From Schistosoma haematobium (lineage: Eukaryota > Platyhelminthes > Trematoda > Strigeidida > Schistosomatidae), in the NCBI RefSeq assembly GCF_000699445.3, contig NC_067196.1, positions 60,455,364 through 60,519,363 on the forward strand: a DNA stretch of 64,000 nt, given 5' to 3'. Below the pieces are notes generated by a model that ran no database searches, was not told the origin of the DNA, and worked only from the letters and a program-made list of their open reading frames with translations. Shown piece after piece: positions 1-12,611 of this stretch (its first letter is position 1; every line of letters starts with the position of its first letter). A program made the position numbers and the translations under genes.

Positions 1-94
1 TGTAAATAATTAACACTCATCATTGATTGGTCAGTAACTTATTGCGTAGAACTAATTAATTAATTAAATAACTGAATTCATAAGTCAATTAAAT

Positions 95-195
95 CTAGAC
101 AACCACGAGAGACATGGAAGCGCTGGAAAGGCCGTTTTGTCCTAGTATGGGACTCGTCAGCAGTGCAAATTCACGACTTTTTAAGTGTAGAATTA
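95..195 (-). mobile_element. Family B hammerhead SINE fragment
   Basis: Minus-strand fragment of the hammerhead SINE-like family B. Reading the minus strand, CTGACGA and stem II GTCC/GGAC are present, but the GAAA box has become AAAA, so the ribozyme should be inactive. The tRNA-like head is missing. It is followed by ordinary AT-rich DNA. Confidence 0.6.
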
Positions 196-712
196 TTGAA
201 AAATTCCTATTACAGCAATAACTAATTAATTATGTGATGGGTTCCATTTTGTCATTAATAATATCATATAGTCTGTTCATTGTTTTGACTCTCATACTCA
301 CCATCACAAATGAAAAGAATATATTTGATAATTCGATTGTAACTTTAGTTTAGATATAGAAAATTAGGGTTTAATTTCTAGTTTATCAATGTTATTCAGT
401 TTGCCAAATAAACAATGTAAGTTTTGAACATACGATAATAAAGTATAATAGATTTATTTGTAAGAGGAAATCCTGACTTGTTATGAATCTTGATAAGATT
501 AAGTTTATTATAGAAATAGTCATCTACGCCTCTCATAGAAAGTTTTTTTTGAGGACAATATCCAACACCTTATAATGTTTCTCTTTCTATAATAAGCAAT
601 GAACGGTGAATAAAAAGAGTAATCATGGGACTGAATAATTAAATATCTAATTTTCTTACAAAATCTTAAATTATATCGGTAATGCAATGATAAAAAATAT
701 TTTTTAATTACT
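196..712. other. AT-rich spacer
   Basis: No coding, RNA or repeat structure was recognised. The short open frame on the minus strand has no codon structure or recognisable motif. Confidence 0.5.
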
Positions 713-713
713 G

Positions 714-1160
714 AAGCATGGTGGTTGGAAGTAGTCAACAGGATACTCTAGACCTAGGTTTCGTACTACTTGGCACTTGTCAACAGGATGTATTCAGTGA
801 TCAATCACTTGTAAATGCATCTCATTCCTATAGTAGGTCGATAGCAACCCGGATAGCTCAGTGGTAATGTCTCTGACTGTGAGGCTGGGTGACACGGGAG
901 CGAATCCGTCAGGGAGCACCAATTCCCTCAAAATTACAGGTACACCTTGCTGACGAGTGCCAAGTAGCACGAAACTTGGGTACAGGGTTTCCAGTTAACT
1001 ACCTCCAACCACCATCTAATCTCAACATAGTGCACGCAGTGCCGATTCACTTTGACTGGTGGCCACAATGCAACTTGGTCGACAGCATTCGATGTGCACT
1101 AATAAGGACTTGACACACATGAGATTGATCACCACCCAGTGATCAATCAATTGCAAATAA
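714..1160. mobile_element. Family C hammerhead SINE, head-to-head foldback
   Basis: Composite family C element. Positions 714-792 (minus) and about 944-1016 (plus) are imperfect reverse complements, both running from the ribozyme core to the conserved TACCTCCAACCACC stretch. Between them lies a tRNA-like Pol III head: A-box-like TAGCTCAGTGGTAATG near 853 and a B-box-like GAGCGAATCCGTC near 898. After the plus arm comes the family tail (ACCACCCAGTGATCAATC, near 1130). The transcript could fold into a long hairpin with the tRNA-like part as loop. The minus-arm core is broken (TTGACAA); the plus-arm core looks intact. Confidence 0.75.
944..988 (+). ncRNA. Hammerhead ribozyme motif, family C (core intact)
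   Basis: All hammerhead parts are in order: stem I strand ACCTTG, core CTGACGA (950-956), stem II GTGC/GCAC perfectly paired around CAAGTA, core GAAA (971-974), a minimal stem III segment, cleavage triplet GTA (980-982), then CAGGGT, which pairs with ACCTTG with one G-U. Schistosome Sm-alpha hammerheads have the same minimal stem III. Cleavage after position 982 is predicted; activity is inferred. Confidence 0.75.
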
Positions 1161-1195
1161 TTATTATCAATTATTGTCATCCATTTTGAATATAT

Positions 1196-4184
1196 AGAAA
1201 ACATTCCAAGTACTCGATAAAAAGTCTAAAGTCTATACATTATTATTTTACAAAAGAATTATTACTTACAGAAAGAGTAATGGAAAATGCATTCAAATGT
1301 ACAGAAATTTTATCGTTCGAATAATTGGATGGTTAGATGTAAACTAAGTAGTCTAATGGTGAGACATCCACCACGAAACCCAAGTTTCTAGTTTTCACCA
1401 CCCTTATGAATTTTGTTGTACATTGTAAATGAGTCTCATAGTAGGACAAAAGAGACATCTAGAACACTCTTCTCTCCAGGGGTACCCTAAATAGTCTCAA
1501 TACATGAGAATTATCATTTATAGATTCAGGCTTTACTTTCTTCCAGTAAGTAAGTTAATCCTATCGATTAAATTAAGTAGTTGACCAAAATGTTCATAAT
1601 ATGCCTCATTGCTTTACTCTTGTTTCTCTCTCATTTCAGAGGTAATAATTAATTGGCGATAAGTGATTTATGGGTATTCAATATCATTAAATAGGCTAAA
1701 CTAATTATTTTACTCATAAAAGCGTATTATTGAGAACTTAATATTAAATAAATTTTACACTATGATCTATATGTCACTTACCTTTCCTATACCTTATCAC
1801 ACTACTTCTAATCATTTGACTAATAGAATTATGATCATTCTGTCAGGCTATCTATCTTTTCCACTTAATATTATACTTCTATCAGATTTTTTAATTTCAA
1901 CTAAAATTATGCACATACCAATCGGGAAAATATAAATTACTGAGTGAAAGTAACTGATAAGGGAATTTTCCACGAGTTAATGTCAATCTAATGATCCTAG
2001 ATTTTATTCTGTAAAAAAAAACGACTGTAGGTGTCTTAGAATGGAATAAAATGAGATATCATGTTTGAATTTAGCATAATATTTGTCCAGTAAAATAGTT
2101 ATTTTAATAGGACTTCTGTTTAATGTAATATCTACTATCAATTGTATTAATTCCATGATACATTCGCTCAGTGTAGCACTTGTTTGCATGATCCCAATAT
2201 AAAATCTAGTTATATTATCACTATCTTAGTTATGTGTGATATTCCTCCCTTAATCATCAAATGTTGGTAAAATATGAATGTAAATAATTGTAAGTGACTT
2301 AGTACGTTATCAATATGTTGTTTGGAGACTGAATGAAATGTTCAACTGATATCAGTTTTTGGTCTTCTTCATTATATCATGCAAAACACAGTTCCTCTTA
2401 TTTCAAACTCTAGGTTTTCATAGTTGGAACAGCATGTTATTGAGAATTCTTAAACTAAACTGCGGAATTTCTTCGATTCTCCCTATTTCTCAATGAGTTT
2501 TTTCCCCTTTCCCCTTAATGATAGTCTCTAATGAAAAAAAGTTCCATTTTATAAAGAAAAATATGAAACATCTTCCCAAGAAAACATTCTTTACTGAAAA
2601 AAGTTGTTATATTATTCTATTCTACATTAAATTCATTTATATTTATAGGGGCGTTTGTAACAGAACATTAATAAACTATTTTCGTACTTCTTCCATTTTG
2701 TTTTTTGAACTTTGTATTCTACCTATTCTCAATATTCCTCTCTTGATTCTTACATAACTACTATTCTACTGACCATTCATCAAAATATTCTGTTCCTTCT
2801 CCTTTTTCATGTATTATGTAACGTAGCAACTTCTTGAGTTCCGAATAATTATTTTGACTATTGTTAATTCTCTTTCTTCCAATTACTCAATGTTAATTTA
2901 TAATCGAAATATCATTATGTAATTATTACGTAACGTATCCACTCGATGAGCATCATTTCATTATTGTAAAAGACTTAAATTCAAAAGTCTACCGAACGAA
3001 ACATCTTTCCTTTCTTTCTTTCTTTCCTTCTTTCTCTTTCTCTCTCTCTCCCTCGATTTTATTTCAAAATGGTTCATTTCTATTTTCTGTTTTCCTTTTC
3101 CTCTTCTGATACCACATATTTTCTATTCGATTATGATTGATTTGTAAATAAAGAAAACAACATGCTTACAATGAGGAAAAAAAATAGTATGATAAACCTT
3201 TTCATACTTTCTATTCTTTTCTTTCATCTTTTAATTAGAAAAGAAAAACCAAGTTCAATATTTCATTAACTATTCACAATTATATTAATACTAATAATAT
3301 ATAAGTAGTATTGCATTCATTGATATAATTATTATTTTCATTACTTTATACTAATGTTATTTTTTTATTTCTATTAGAAAAGTAAAGACGGAAAGTACAA
3401 TGAGCAAGAAAGAAATAAAAGAACTGTAATGATTGTTCAACCTCTTCTTTCTCTCTTCTTTTCGCCTCTTGCCTTTTTTTTGTTTCTTTCATGTAAGTTT
3501 AGTTTTTATTCTCTTTTATTGACCTTACTGGACACGTGCTATATATATCTACTAACATGTTCTATTCATGTATACTTTTCATTACTTTCTTTTGATTTAA
3601 GAATATTTTCATTGATCTCATGAGTAAAAAGTTAAATGTGTGTGTGTGTGTGAGTGAGTATGTGTATCAATGTTTATGTGTGATGTGGTTAAAGCTAAAC
3701 TTTTAGTCAAAAACTATGTATGAATGTGTACAACCATGTGAAACTATGCATCTCACACTTAATAGAAAGAATATATCGATGGTATTTATGCACTTACAGA
3801 AAAAGTGAGTCCATTAAATCAAACTCCGGTTATTATTATCATTGCCGTCATCAGTATTATTACTATTATTATTAATATTACAATCCTTATGCGTCTTTTT
3901 TTTTAGAAAAAAGCAAAGATACCCTGATTTATTAACATACGTTAATAACAAAATGGTGTATACAGTTGAAACATTTCCACCTTCAGAATAATAAACTACA
4001 TTCATAAACTGTAGGTAGGTAAGTATATATATGTATATACACACAAATATATACATTAATGTATCCTTACTACTCAATAGAAAATTTTTAAATGAAATCA
4101 ATGGAAAAAAAATAAATGAACCAATAAAACCAATGAAATAATCAGTAAATTGGAAATCAAAATTTAGCCCAAGTAATAAATTTA

Positions 4185-4226
<42 letters not shown>

Positions 4227-4479
4227 GCATTATAATCATGTTTCTTTTATAAATGCTCGTATATATTTTAGATTATTCTCTATCCAACTTTTATTCTTTG
4301 GAGCCATACTCAATGAGAATAAATGTATTTTGATAAGCAAAATATGTAATAGCATGTATACGTCATTCAACATACCCACACCCACCCACTTACACACACA
4401 TACAGATAGATGATAGATAGACAAACAGACAGAGGAGTCATTGTAATTCAGAATATAAATATTAATATTTAATTATAGG
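1196..4479. other. AT-rich spacer with low-complexity tracts
   Basis: No supportable gene. It holds a polypyrimidine tract (3004-3055, CTTT/CT type), a short GT run (3638-3651) and a TTA microsatellite (about 4188-4225). Open frames here are low-complexity translations; an Asn run comes directly from the trinucleotide repeat. Confidence 0.6.
4188..4225. repeat. (TTA)n microsatellite
   Basis: An uninterrupted TTA/AAT trinucleotide run of about 12 units. The same motif recurs in every unit of the 45-59 kb LTR array, but nothing else links the two loci. Confidence 0.95.
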
Positions 4480-5480
4480 AATTTGATCATTCGATTTCAA
4501 GAGAACTCTCGACAACAGGTTCGAAGCCTAACTAGATCTACTCGAAGAAGACGAAAATACTATGGAGGACAACTGGAAATAGATCAAAGAAGCATGAACT
4601 TCAACTTGTCACGAGATGCTGGGACACAACAAACATCATCATGTGGAGTGGGTCTCCATCGAAACCTTAGACAAGATTCAAGAGAGGAAGGACAAGAAGA
4701 TAGCAATTAACAACAATGGAACAAGAGCAGAGAACGTCAAGTCACAGGCTGAATACACAGAAGTAAACGAGCAAGTGGACAGGAGCATTAGAGTTGACAA
4801 GCAGAAATATGTGGAAGACCTATGAACGACGGCGGAAAAACTACAATAGATGGAAATATGAGACAGCTATGTGACACAACGAATAAACTGGTAGAGAAAT
4901 ATAGTAAACCAGGGAGAGCAGTCAAGAACAAAGAAGGCAGGCCATTCACTGAGATCCAAGATCAGAGCAACAGATGAGTAGAATAATTCGAGGAGTTCTT
5001 GAATGGATCAACTCCATTGAATCCACCGGACATCGAGGCAGAACATACAGACATTCGCATAGATGTCACTTCACCAGCGATCGACGAAATCATGATGGTC
5101 ATTAGACAAATCAAGAGCGGGAAAGTGGCAGAACCAGACGATATACCATCTGAAGCTCTGAAGTCAGATATAGAAGTAACTGCAAGTATGTTTCACGTTC
5201 TGTTCAAGATGATTTGAGAGGAGGAACAAGTGTCGACGGAGTGAAAGAAGAACACGTCATCAAGATACCGAAGAAAGGAGATGTGAACAATGGTGAGAAC
5301 TACAGAAGCATCACACTACTAAGAGTACCAGGAAAAGTTTTCAACAATGTTCTGCTGAACCGGATGAAAGATTGAGTAGACGCCCAACTTCGATATCAAC
5401 AGACCTGATTCCGTAAGCATCAATTGTATACAGACCAGATCGCCACACTACGGAAAATTGTCGAAGAATCATGAATGCAT
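4480..5480 (+). pseudogene. RTE-like retrotransposon fragment (linker and N-terminal RT)
   Basis: Decayed plus-strand piece of an endonuclease-RT non-LTR retrotransposon. Three frames together read: a linker with HHVEWVSIETLDKIQERK near 4640-4695; a region with KQKYVEDL ending at 4825; the RT entry motif IRQIKSGKVAEPDDIPSEAL near 5110-5160 (canonical KAAGPD changed to KVAEPD); then KIPKKGDVNNGENYRSITLL and later RT text to about 5478. Several stops and frameshifts occur, and the catalytic YADD region is absent. Both ends are truncated and no tail is seen. The same family appears at 12.99, 26.65 and 44.33 kb. The family is clear; the exact element name (SR2-like or a related RTE) is not. Confidence 0.85.
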
Positions 5481-6249
5481 ACTGCTGAGACATCACAAAT
5501 TGAAATGTAACAGCTGTTTAACGATCCTTACTTTTCACTAGCATTGAACTTGGCATTAGTTTATGATGACATTATTAAAATATCAAACAGTTGTTTAACT
5601 ATTCAAACTGAATCATATACACATTGAACGTATACACATGTTACAAAATACATTGACATATTAAGATTACTATTTGTTACACTTTGTTGAATAAGAACTG
5701 TTAATTACAGTAGCATGTAAAACATATGTTAAACTTCCACTCGACTACAATTGTTCGGTATTAAACTTTATACCGATTAAATGACCTTATAACTCGCTAT
5801 GAAAATAAAAGATCATATGAGAGACACATTACACATATTCCTGCTGATCATAATTGAAGCCTCCAGATATTGACATGTTATTGAACCACGAAAACAAAAC
5901 AACAGTAGTATATTAATATCTGAGTAAAAGATCTAATCAAAAAAGAGAAAAATCTATTTGGTTTCAATTTACATTACACTAGAAAAGTGATTAAATAAAA
6001 CTGGTGCATAATCGCTAAAAATTCTATAAAGAGTTAAACATGATCAAAAGTATTACAATAAAAAAACTTACAAAATTAAGATAAATAACTTTTAATAACC
6101 GATTCGTGCGTAGGAGAATTTGGTTGTTTTGAAAAAGGGAAAACATACACATAAATATGTTGCTTGAACATTGATGAAATTGTATTTAAACATTTCAGTG
6201 AAACTAAAACTAATCCATATACCCACTTGGTATTGTTTACTTGAATCTT
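5481..6249. other. AT-rich spacer
   Basis: No gene, RNA or repeat recognised. Confidence 0.5.
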
Positions 6250-6445
6250 CCCATTGATGTTTAGGACTGTGATTAATCAACCTGTTATTGGCATATATGC
6301 ATACTGTGCGTATTGCCTCGATATTACCTTAATTCACAAGCATTATAAGCTTGGGTGATACATCCAGCTGACGAACCCGAAATAGGACGAAACGCGCGTC
6401 CTAGATTCCTATGCTAGCCACTATCCACCTTTGCTTATAATCCAT
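6250..6445. mobile_element. Family A (Sm-alpha-like) hammerhead element, rearranged
   Basis: Starts with the family head reversed (CATTGATGTTTAGGACTGTG at about 6253, GCATATATGC, TATTGCCTCGATATT), then switches to plus orientation with the ribozyme core and the flank ending GCTAGCCACTATCC. The A/B-box part between head and ribozyme is missing. This is a partly deleted head-to-head copy. Confidence 0.75.
6364..6403 (+). ncRNA. Hammerhead motif, family A (weakened)
   Basis: Core CTGACGA (6368-6374) and GAAA are intact, followed by CGCGCGTC and the cleavage position. Stem II is damaged (ACCC against GGAC), and stem I (CCAG against CTAG) has one mismatch. Activity is doubtful. Confidence 0.65.
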
Positions 6446-6534
6446 ATATCTCTTTAATATCAGATTTTAATAACATCACAGTCTGTTAGTTTCAGTTTTT
6501 AATTGAAACACAACACTCAAGAGAAATACCATTC

Positions 6535-6538
<4 letters not shown>

Positions 6539-6596
<58 letters not shown>
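6539..6596. repeat. (TA)n microsatellite
   Basis: Uninterrupted TA dinucleotide run of nearly 60 bases. Confidence 0.97.
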
Positions 6597-6597
<1 letters not shown>

Positions 6598-6689
6598 TCA
6601 AAATTAATAACGTATTGTTGCAGATATAAATAGATTATTGAAATCCTGAAGATATTCGCACAACATTGCGGATTAGTTGAAATTAAACA

Positions 6690-6960
6690 TCAACACTGTT
6701 GGATACCGGCTTAGTGGTCTAGTGGTTAAGTGCTCTCATGAGACCCAATGCCATGGGTTTGATTCCCATGTGCGGAAAACTGGTCAGTTGTTCTGTGTTA
6801 ACTCTTTCAGCCATCAAATTCACCAAACAGAATGATCATTTGGTGACAGAAAGCATAATTACAACCTAAGTTGATGGTGCAAAAGTTTTCTTGGGATAAC
6901 CATGAGGATATTTAGTCCAAGCAGATGAGAAAAGTGATATATATATATACTTTTATCAAA
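6690..6960 (+). mobile_element. Family B tRNA-like head fragment
   Basis: Contains GGCTTAGTGGTCTAGTGG followed by TTAAG (A box) and GGGTTTGATTCCC (B box), spaced as in a tRNA-derived Pol III promoter, after the family B lead-in with AACACTGTTGGAT. No hammerhead follows and the 3' part is unlike other copies. The cloverleaf is too degraded for a functional tRNA gene. Confidence 0.6.
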
Positions 6961-7249
6961 ACTACCACTTAAAATATTGATCACCTACAAATGTTCATCA
7001 TTTATTCTACAGCACAACTAACTGACATTATATACAATCTTACTTGTGCTATAGATCTAAGTATTTTACAATAACATTATAGACAGTCAATAGATGATAA
7101 AATCTACCGAGTGTTATAGACAGATATCACAACAATATTAGATTTTATTAAAACAAGTAAGACATTAAGATATGTCTTCGGTATGATAACATTAGAAACA
7201 GTTCACCTATATGATTGTAATTTTGACAAGTAGAATTGAATACAGAATA

Positions 7250-7658
7250 ACAAATGTTGGGGACGTTAGATCCCCAGAACTTACTTGGGAATGGACATAA
7301 TTTTGTAATTTTATTTAGAAAATTTGAATTTCCTTGTTTTCGCGCCAAAAAGGCTCATGTCACATCCATGTCGTATTTCCCACTGGGAAATATCTTAAAT
7401 GCTATTGGTCCATTGCGCCTTTTAGTATGCCATTTTGTAACTCTCCACAAGGACGGTTTTTCACTGTATATATACGTTTTGAATTGTGTTTGTTTCTGGC
7501 TGTTTGTAGAATATACTTTCCATTCCAAGCTTGGACTTCTCCCTCTAGTTAGCGGGGTTGGGATGCATCAATAGCTAGCTTACTGGTCTTTGGTCACCGA
7601 GTCTTGTTCTCGTTCGCCGATTAAGTGAACTCGTGACAGCTTCAAACCTAGCAACAAA
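7250..7658 (+). mobile_element. Solo LTR with 5-base target duplication
   Basis: A 399-base segment begins TGTTGGGGAC (7255) and ends CCTAGCA (7653). It is flanked by ACAAA on both sides (7250-7254 and 7654-7658). A TATA-like TGTATATATACG lies near 7467. TG...CA ends plus a 5-base duplication is the signature of an LTR retrotransposon reduced to one LTR by recombination. An alternative 3' end at 7656 would give TGTTG/CAACA inverted termini but lose the duplication. The open frames across it are incidental. Family not assigned; orientation inferred from the TATA-like box. Confidence 0.7.
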
Positions 7659-8089
7659 CTACATAAGAAATATTCTATCATAATTTATATGAATAAGATG
7701 AAATTTGAAAATGTATACTTATCTTGATACTTCTAGAAAATTCAAGGTAGTTTCAACCAACAAAATTGTCAAAAAAATAAATGATTAACACTTAACACAT
7801 TTTTATGAACTAATTAGAAAAAAGTACTTCATGAAAACTTTAAACTCAACTTGCTGTTCTATTCCTATTTAGATAAAGATTCTTTTAGATTGAAAGGGAA
7901 TAAGCATAGTTTTGCTTTAATTTACTTTCGAAATCATTTATGAACTATCAATTGAATGAATAACAAATTATATTTTATAAACCATAGGTATATTAAATTT
8001 TGATATATAGAAACGAAAAAAATAAAGAATAGCAACTCGCAACTTAAAAACTAAAAAAATCTAATATTATGAAGTAATTCGTATATATC
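7659..8089. other. AT-rich spacer
   Basis: Nothing recognised. Confidence 0.5.
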
Positions 8090-8215
8090 AGAAGGAGTTT
8101 TGTGGAGATTTTTAGAAATTTCACTGGTTGAAATCATCAGGACGAAACTTCCGTCCAGTGCTTCCAGGTTTTCCATGGTGGTCTAGCTTCAATTGACTCA
8201 TGATTTCAATCAGTA
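8090..8215 (+). mobile_element. Family B hammerhead SINE tail fragment
   Basis: Contains the outer arm (AGGAGTTTTGTGGAGATTT) joined directly to the ribozyme 3' half (GGACGAAACTTCCGTCC) and the tail (AGTGCTTCCAGGTTTTCCAT, then TGGTGGTCTAGC). The 5' ribozyme half is missing. It resembles a collapsed foldback copy that lost its centre. Confidence 0.65.
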
Positions 8216-9435
8216 ACACGTATATAGTTCTGATAGATTAAGTGTTACTGAAGAATCATATCTAACTCATTCCTATGATAGTTTATCCCTAATATCTTTA
8301 CTACTAACAAGTAATACATTGATTACTAACAAAATAATGTACAGTGTTGATTTCACTTAACATGATTTAATAAGATTTAATTAGATTACGTAAGTAACTA
8401 TGATGTAATAATACTTGAATAGAGACTAACCTCACTTAAACAATGGTAATCAATACAGCTACTCCTTACATATATGCGTTCACAATTTACTAATGGATGT
8501 AAAACTTTCTTTTGATGTAAATATAGTTAAGTCAAGAATAAAAATTTTAGAAAAAAATAAGTGAAAAACTCCTATTCTCAAAAACTAAACAGCAAACTAC
8601 ACAAAACTATGGTTTATATTATTTTACTGAAAAAAAATATTCTCACTTATCTTTTGAACAATTCATAGTAGGAATCTGTACAGTATTCTCTCGTTGATAA
8701 ATACTATTCAGTGAATTCATCAAATATGATTTCTAAAAGCTGGATAGTGACTTATTTTTGAAATATTGTACTTACTCAAACATACACGTTTAATTAATTA
8801 ATGTGTCTGAATGAGTTGTGTTTTTTCTCCTCCTTCTTCCTCTTCTTCAATGATTTGCAAAAAAAATAAAATGTTAATTACTTTTTACATTTTTATAAAA
8901 TTAGTAATTACGATACAAGTCGTGTGCATGGTAATAATTTATTTTCCAGAGAATTTTGATTTATCTATCATAGTAAATTGATTCAATAAGATCAATTAAT
9001 ATAATACTAAGTAGATTTGAGTAGCTTTAACAACAACAACAACAAAAGGAAGAAAGAAGGAAAATGTGATTAAATAGAATTTTCTATAGTAGATATTCTA
9101 ATAATTTAGGCAATATTAATTAAGGCAATATTGAGGCATTGTGTACAGTATGCATATATGCCAATAAGAGATTCATCAATTGTAGTCCTAAACATTAATG
9201 GGATGATTTAAACAACCAATATAAAATATCGTTTCAAAAATATCATAAAAAATGGTACAATATTTTTATTTAAATGTTTTACACTGCTGCTTTATTAGTT
9301 ACATTTAAAAGTCTTTAGAAAACAGTCTTGTAAAGTTTATAAGAAGAGAGAAACTCTTAAGTGTCTTTAACTTACAGTTGATGCTGGTTGTCAAAAAAAT
9401 AAATAAATTAGAAAACTAAAAATTTTTTCCAAGAG
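8216..9435. other. AT-rich spacer with a family A head fragment
   Basis: Mostly unrecognised. At about 9115-9215 there is a remnant of the family A head (GCATATATGCCAATAAGAG, then GTAGTCCTAAACATTAATGG) without promoter boxes or ribozyme. Confidence 0.5.
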
Positions 9436-9439
9436 GTCT

Positions 9440-9905
9440 GTCATACTTTAGTTTACGATCCCACCCCGCGATTTTGGATGTGTACTGTTAAGGAGTATGA
9501 AATAACCGTCCAATGCTTTCAGGTTTTCTATGGTGTTCTAGCTTTAACTGACTCATGAATTCAACTATAAAACAGTTTACTTGAGAAATGTACTTATGAG
9601 AAGGGTTTTTGTGGATATTAAGGTAATTTCAGTATTTGAGATCATGGGTCAGTTGAAACTAGACCACCATGGAAAACCTGGAAGCACTTGACAACCGTTT
9701 TGTCCTTTTGTGGGACTCCTTGGTAATGCGCATCCACGACCCCACCTCGGGAGATTCGAACCCAGGACCTATCGGTTTTGCACGCGGGCGCTTAACCTCC
9801 AAACGACTGAGTTGGCCTCTAACGGTGTTAATGTCTAACTTCATTTAATCCAGTGCTTCCACGTTTTTCATGGTGGTCTAGCTTCAATTGACTCATGATC
9901 TCAAC
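9440..9905. mobile_element. Family B hammerhead SINE, foldback copies
   Basis: Two adjoining family B pieces. 9440-9590 is a degenerate plus copy (ribozyme core largely lost). 9600-9905 is a foldback: the minus arm at 9630-9745 and a short plus arm at about 9848-9905 share the element tail in opposite orientation (ACCATGGAAAACCTGGAAGC against its complement). The tRNA-like segment lies between, with GATTCGAACCCAGG (B-box complement) near 9752. The minus-arm ribozyme is dead (GAAA box altered). Confidence 0.7.
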
Positions 9906-10685
9906 TATTAAAAATGTACTTATATTGAAATTAATGGGTTTGATTCTAAAAATAAGTGATATTTTTTTAACTAAGATCAACCAGATCTTGTATCCTAAGA
10001 AATTAACTAGTGATCAAAAGGTTTTTATATATACTTGTTATAATAAGAATAATCTCACCACTAAATTCTAATTTTTAAGTATTTATCCACACTGATACAA
10101 GTTAAATTAAAGAGATCATATCATACTTAGTTAGCATTGAATAGTTAGAACTTCGATCTCGATTCGAATTATTTATAACACATAAATCTGTAAATGAAAG
10201 ATACTGTTAAGCCAGGTTAAAATGCCTGATTATGCTCTAATTCTATATGACTTTGTTCAGTATAAAATTCATTTGCATAATTCCAGTATTTGTACTACTT
10301 AAATATAATGCACATCGACTAATCATTAAATATCACTAAAATGAATATAAATGAATGTAACTGATTAATATATGATTGCTGTTGTAATTTTAGAGATTGA
10401 ATAAAATCTCTTTATCCTTTTGTTATCGAACTATCAGTTTCATTTTTTCTAAGGGCAGTTTTATACAGCAATAACATACATCTTTGGTTTAATATGTGAC
10501 TGATATGAATAAACAGCATTTTAAGTTTGGATATTCGATATAACCCAACATTAAGTGATGTTTTATTCATCATTTCCGACTTGAATTCATGATTTGTCGT
10601 GTGTTTAGTAGAACTAATTGTACTTCATTTAAAATGAATTTATTGAATTCATTAGTAAAAATTTACTTATTTCTGAAATATCCCT
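9906..10685. other. AT-rich spacer
   Basis: Nothing recognised. Confidence 0.5.
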
Positions 10686-10689
10686 CCTC

Positions 10690-11050
10690 AAAGTCTCTAG
10701 AGGTCCTGAAACACTAGGAAACGTTCTATTCAATCAGTGTTGGATAGAAGTTTCTCGGAAACATCCAGAAAATGCAGAATCGCATGCTACGCTTTAGAAT
10801 GGATATTTACTTGTAAACGCCATTATATTTAGTATGGCTCCAGAATTTTTCAAAAGTTCTAGGTTGTGTATAAGTCGACAAGTACCGCCGTTTTTCTATA
10901 CATGAAATAATCCTGGATTAAAGTCTTTACTCAAGATTCGCGCCCTCTCTTTAGTGTTCCAGTCAATGTGTAATAGTTTGGGTTACGTGGACCGGCTACG
11001 AAGAGAAACGAACCACAATATTATTAAAAATTAAAAAAACTACCAAACAG
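10690..11050 (+). repeat. Dispersed repeat, copy 1
   Basis: By eye this segment aligns with the reverse complement of 15380-15770. The shared stretch includes GAAACACTAGGAAACGTTCT next to CAATCAG, and TCCAGAATTTTTC further on. Identity looks like roughly two-thirds. It is slightly richer in GC than its surroundings and has no open frame. It may be an old LTR or the end of a DNA transposon; termini were not found. Confidence 0.4.
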
Positions 11051-11189
11051 TTGTTCGAACTTAGTTTCACACACTCCAATAATTTACCTTTATAACCTTG
11101 CATGGGGTCGGTTATAAAAGCTTCCGATGGCTTAATGAATACGATATCAACTAATAATGGGTTGTCGAGATTGTTGAGTTTTTAATTGA

Positions 11190-11604
11190 GTTCATGAACA
11201 GACCAATATTAAACCACTATTAAAAACCTAGCAGAACTGGTCCTTTTTCTCTAATGTGGGACTCATCAACAATGTGAAACCACCATCCCAAACTCGGGAC
11301 TCAAACCCAGGACCTTCGATCTCTCTAGATCGCTTAACCTTTAGACCACTGGGCTGGCGTTCATGGTGTTAATGTTTGAATCCAACAAACCTACGATACT
11401 GAGAGATTATCTTCCATTATCTTCGGGGGTTAACTACCTCACACCCCGACCAGGTCGCACTCCACTGGTCACGGCTTTTCATTAGACCTTGAAGAATTAT
11501 CTCTTTAAGCTAATCATTGGTAGCTCATAATAATTATCAATGCTTCCGAATTTTCGATAATGGTCCACCATTGATCGGCTCATGATCTCAGCAGAAGAGT
11601 ATGA
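11190..11604 (-). mobile_element. Family B hammerhead SINE, long form (minus)
   Basis: Minus-strand copy with the tRNA-like segment (ACTCAAACCCAGGACC complementing the B box near 11303, GACCACTGGGCTGGCG near 11344 complementing the A box) and the long 5' leader present only in this copy and the one at 16.46 kb (GTTAATGTTTGAATCCAAC through CCACTGGTCACGGCTTTTCA). The ribozyme core is degraded. Confidence 0.65.
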
Positions 11605-12610
11605 TACCACTCAATTGTTGAGAAAGGATTTAATGATATGCATTTTTTTTAACCTCTGTTGTTTCATGATACAGTGCAATATCTCTCTGAGTTCATCAGC
11701 GCCATTGATCTTAGTTTATACTTAGAAGTGACTAACAATTTCTATAGATTAACAACAAATAAAATCAATCCAACTTATTGTAATGTATCAGGTTGAATAA
11801 GTTCAAGTTTAATCAGGATTCACCTAATTATAATTAATGAAATTAGTCATTTGGTCATTTTGTATTCTTTCAAAAAGCTGTATACTTAATGTGTGTAACA
11901 TATTTATCTCAATTTTTTACGATTTCCAAAAAAAATTTAATAAATTTCTGTATAACGATTGATTTGAAACAGTTATTTAACACAAAGAGGGTTTCAATTT
12001 TCGTATAGCGAAGGCTTCAATAAACCTTAGAATACGTCCTTGAAGGCTTTTGTATAGCACTAGAAATGCTGATTTGATGTCAACCTTATGACCCGTCTCA
12101 ATCAAACAGATCGAACCAGTTCTATTTAGAAGCCATAAATGATACTATCAATCAAGTTGAAAATAAAATAAAAACTCACAAATGATATCGACTAAGATAT
12201 ACCGTAAATTATAGAAAAGCTAGACTACTGTATTCCAAATTCATGACCTAAAAATATCACCCCTCTCTACAAAAAACTAAACTTTATATGTCCTATCCCG
12301 TTCAGGATTATAATTCGGGCACTTCCTAAGAATTTTAAACTAAGAAGATACATTTGATCAATGCTTTTCAATGGGATACTTAAAAAAAATTTGAATGAGT
12401 TAACAATGAAAATAATCTCTAGAACTTAGGTTTATGAATAAGATGAATATTCTCCTCATAAACTAACACGGTTAAAATAAATAAATAGACAAATCGGTAT
12501 TGTCTTATTCACTACAACACAATTAGAAGATTTAATGGACAAAATATCCATTAGAAATGAGTCAAAAATTGATTTAATTATATCTAAATAACAAGTCATG
12601 TCATATATAT
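11605..12610. other. AT-rich spacer
   Basis: Nothing recognised. Confidence 0.5.
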
Positions 12611-12611
12611 A

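Noticed and set aside
845..915. Functional tRNA gene
   Set aside because: A and B boxes are present, but the cloverleaf stems do not pair and the unit is joined to a hammerhead element.
3814..4239. 141-codon frame with a long Asn run
   Set aside because: The Asn run is the translated TTA microsatellite; the rest is AT-rich low complexity without codon signal.
7254..7574. 106-codon frame as a membrane protein gene
   Set aside because: It coincides with the solo LTR and starts one base before its first base.
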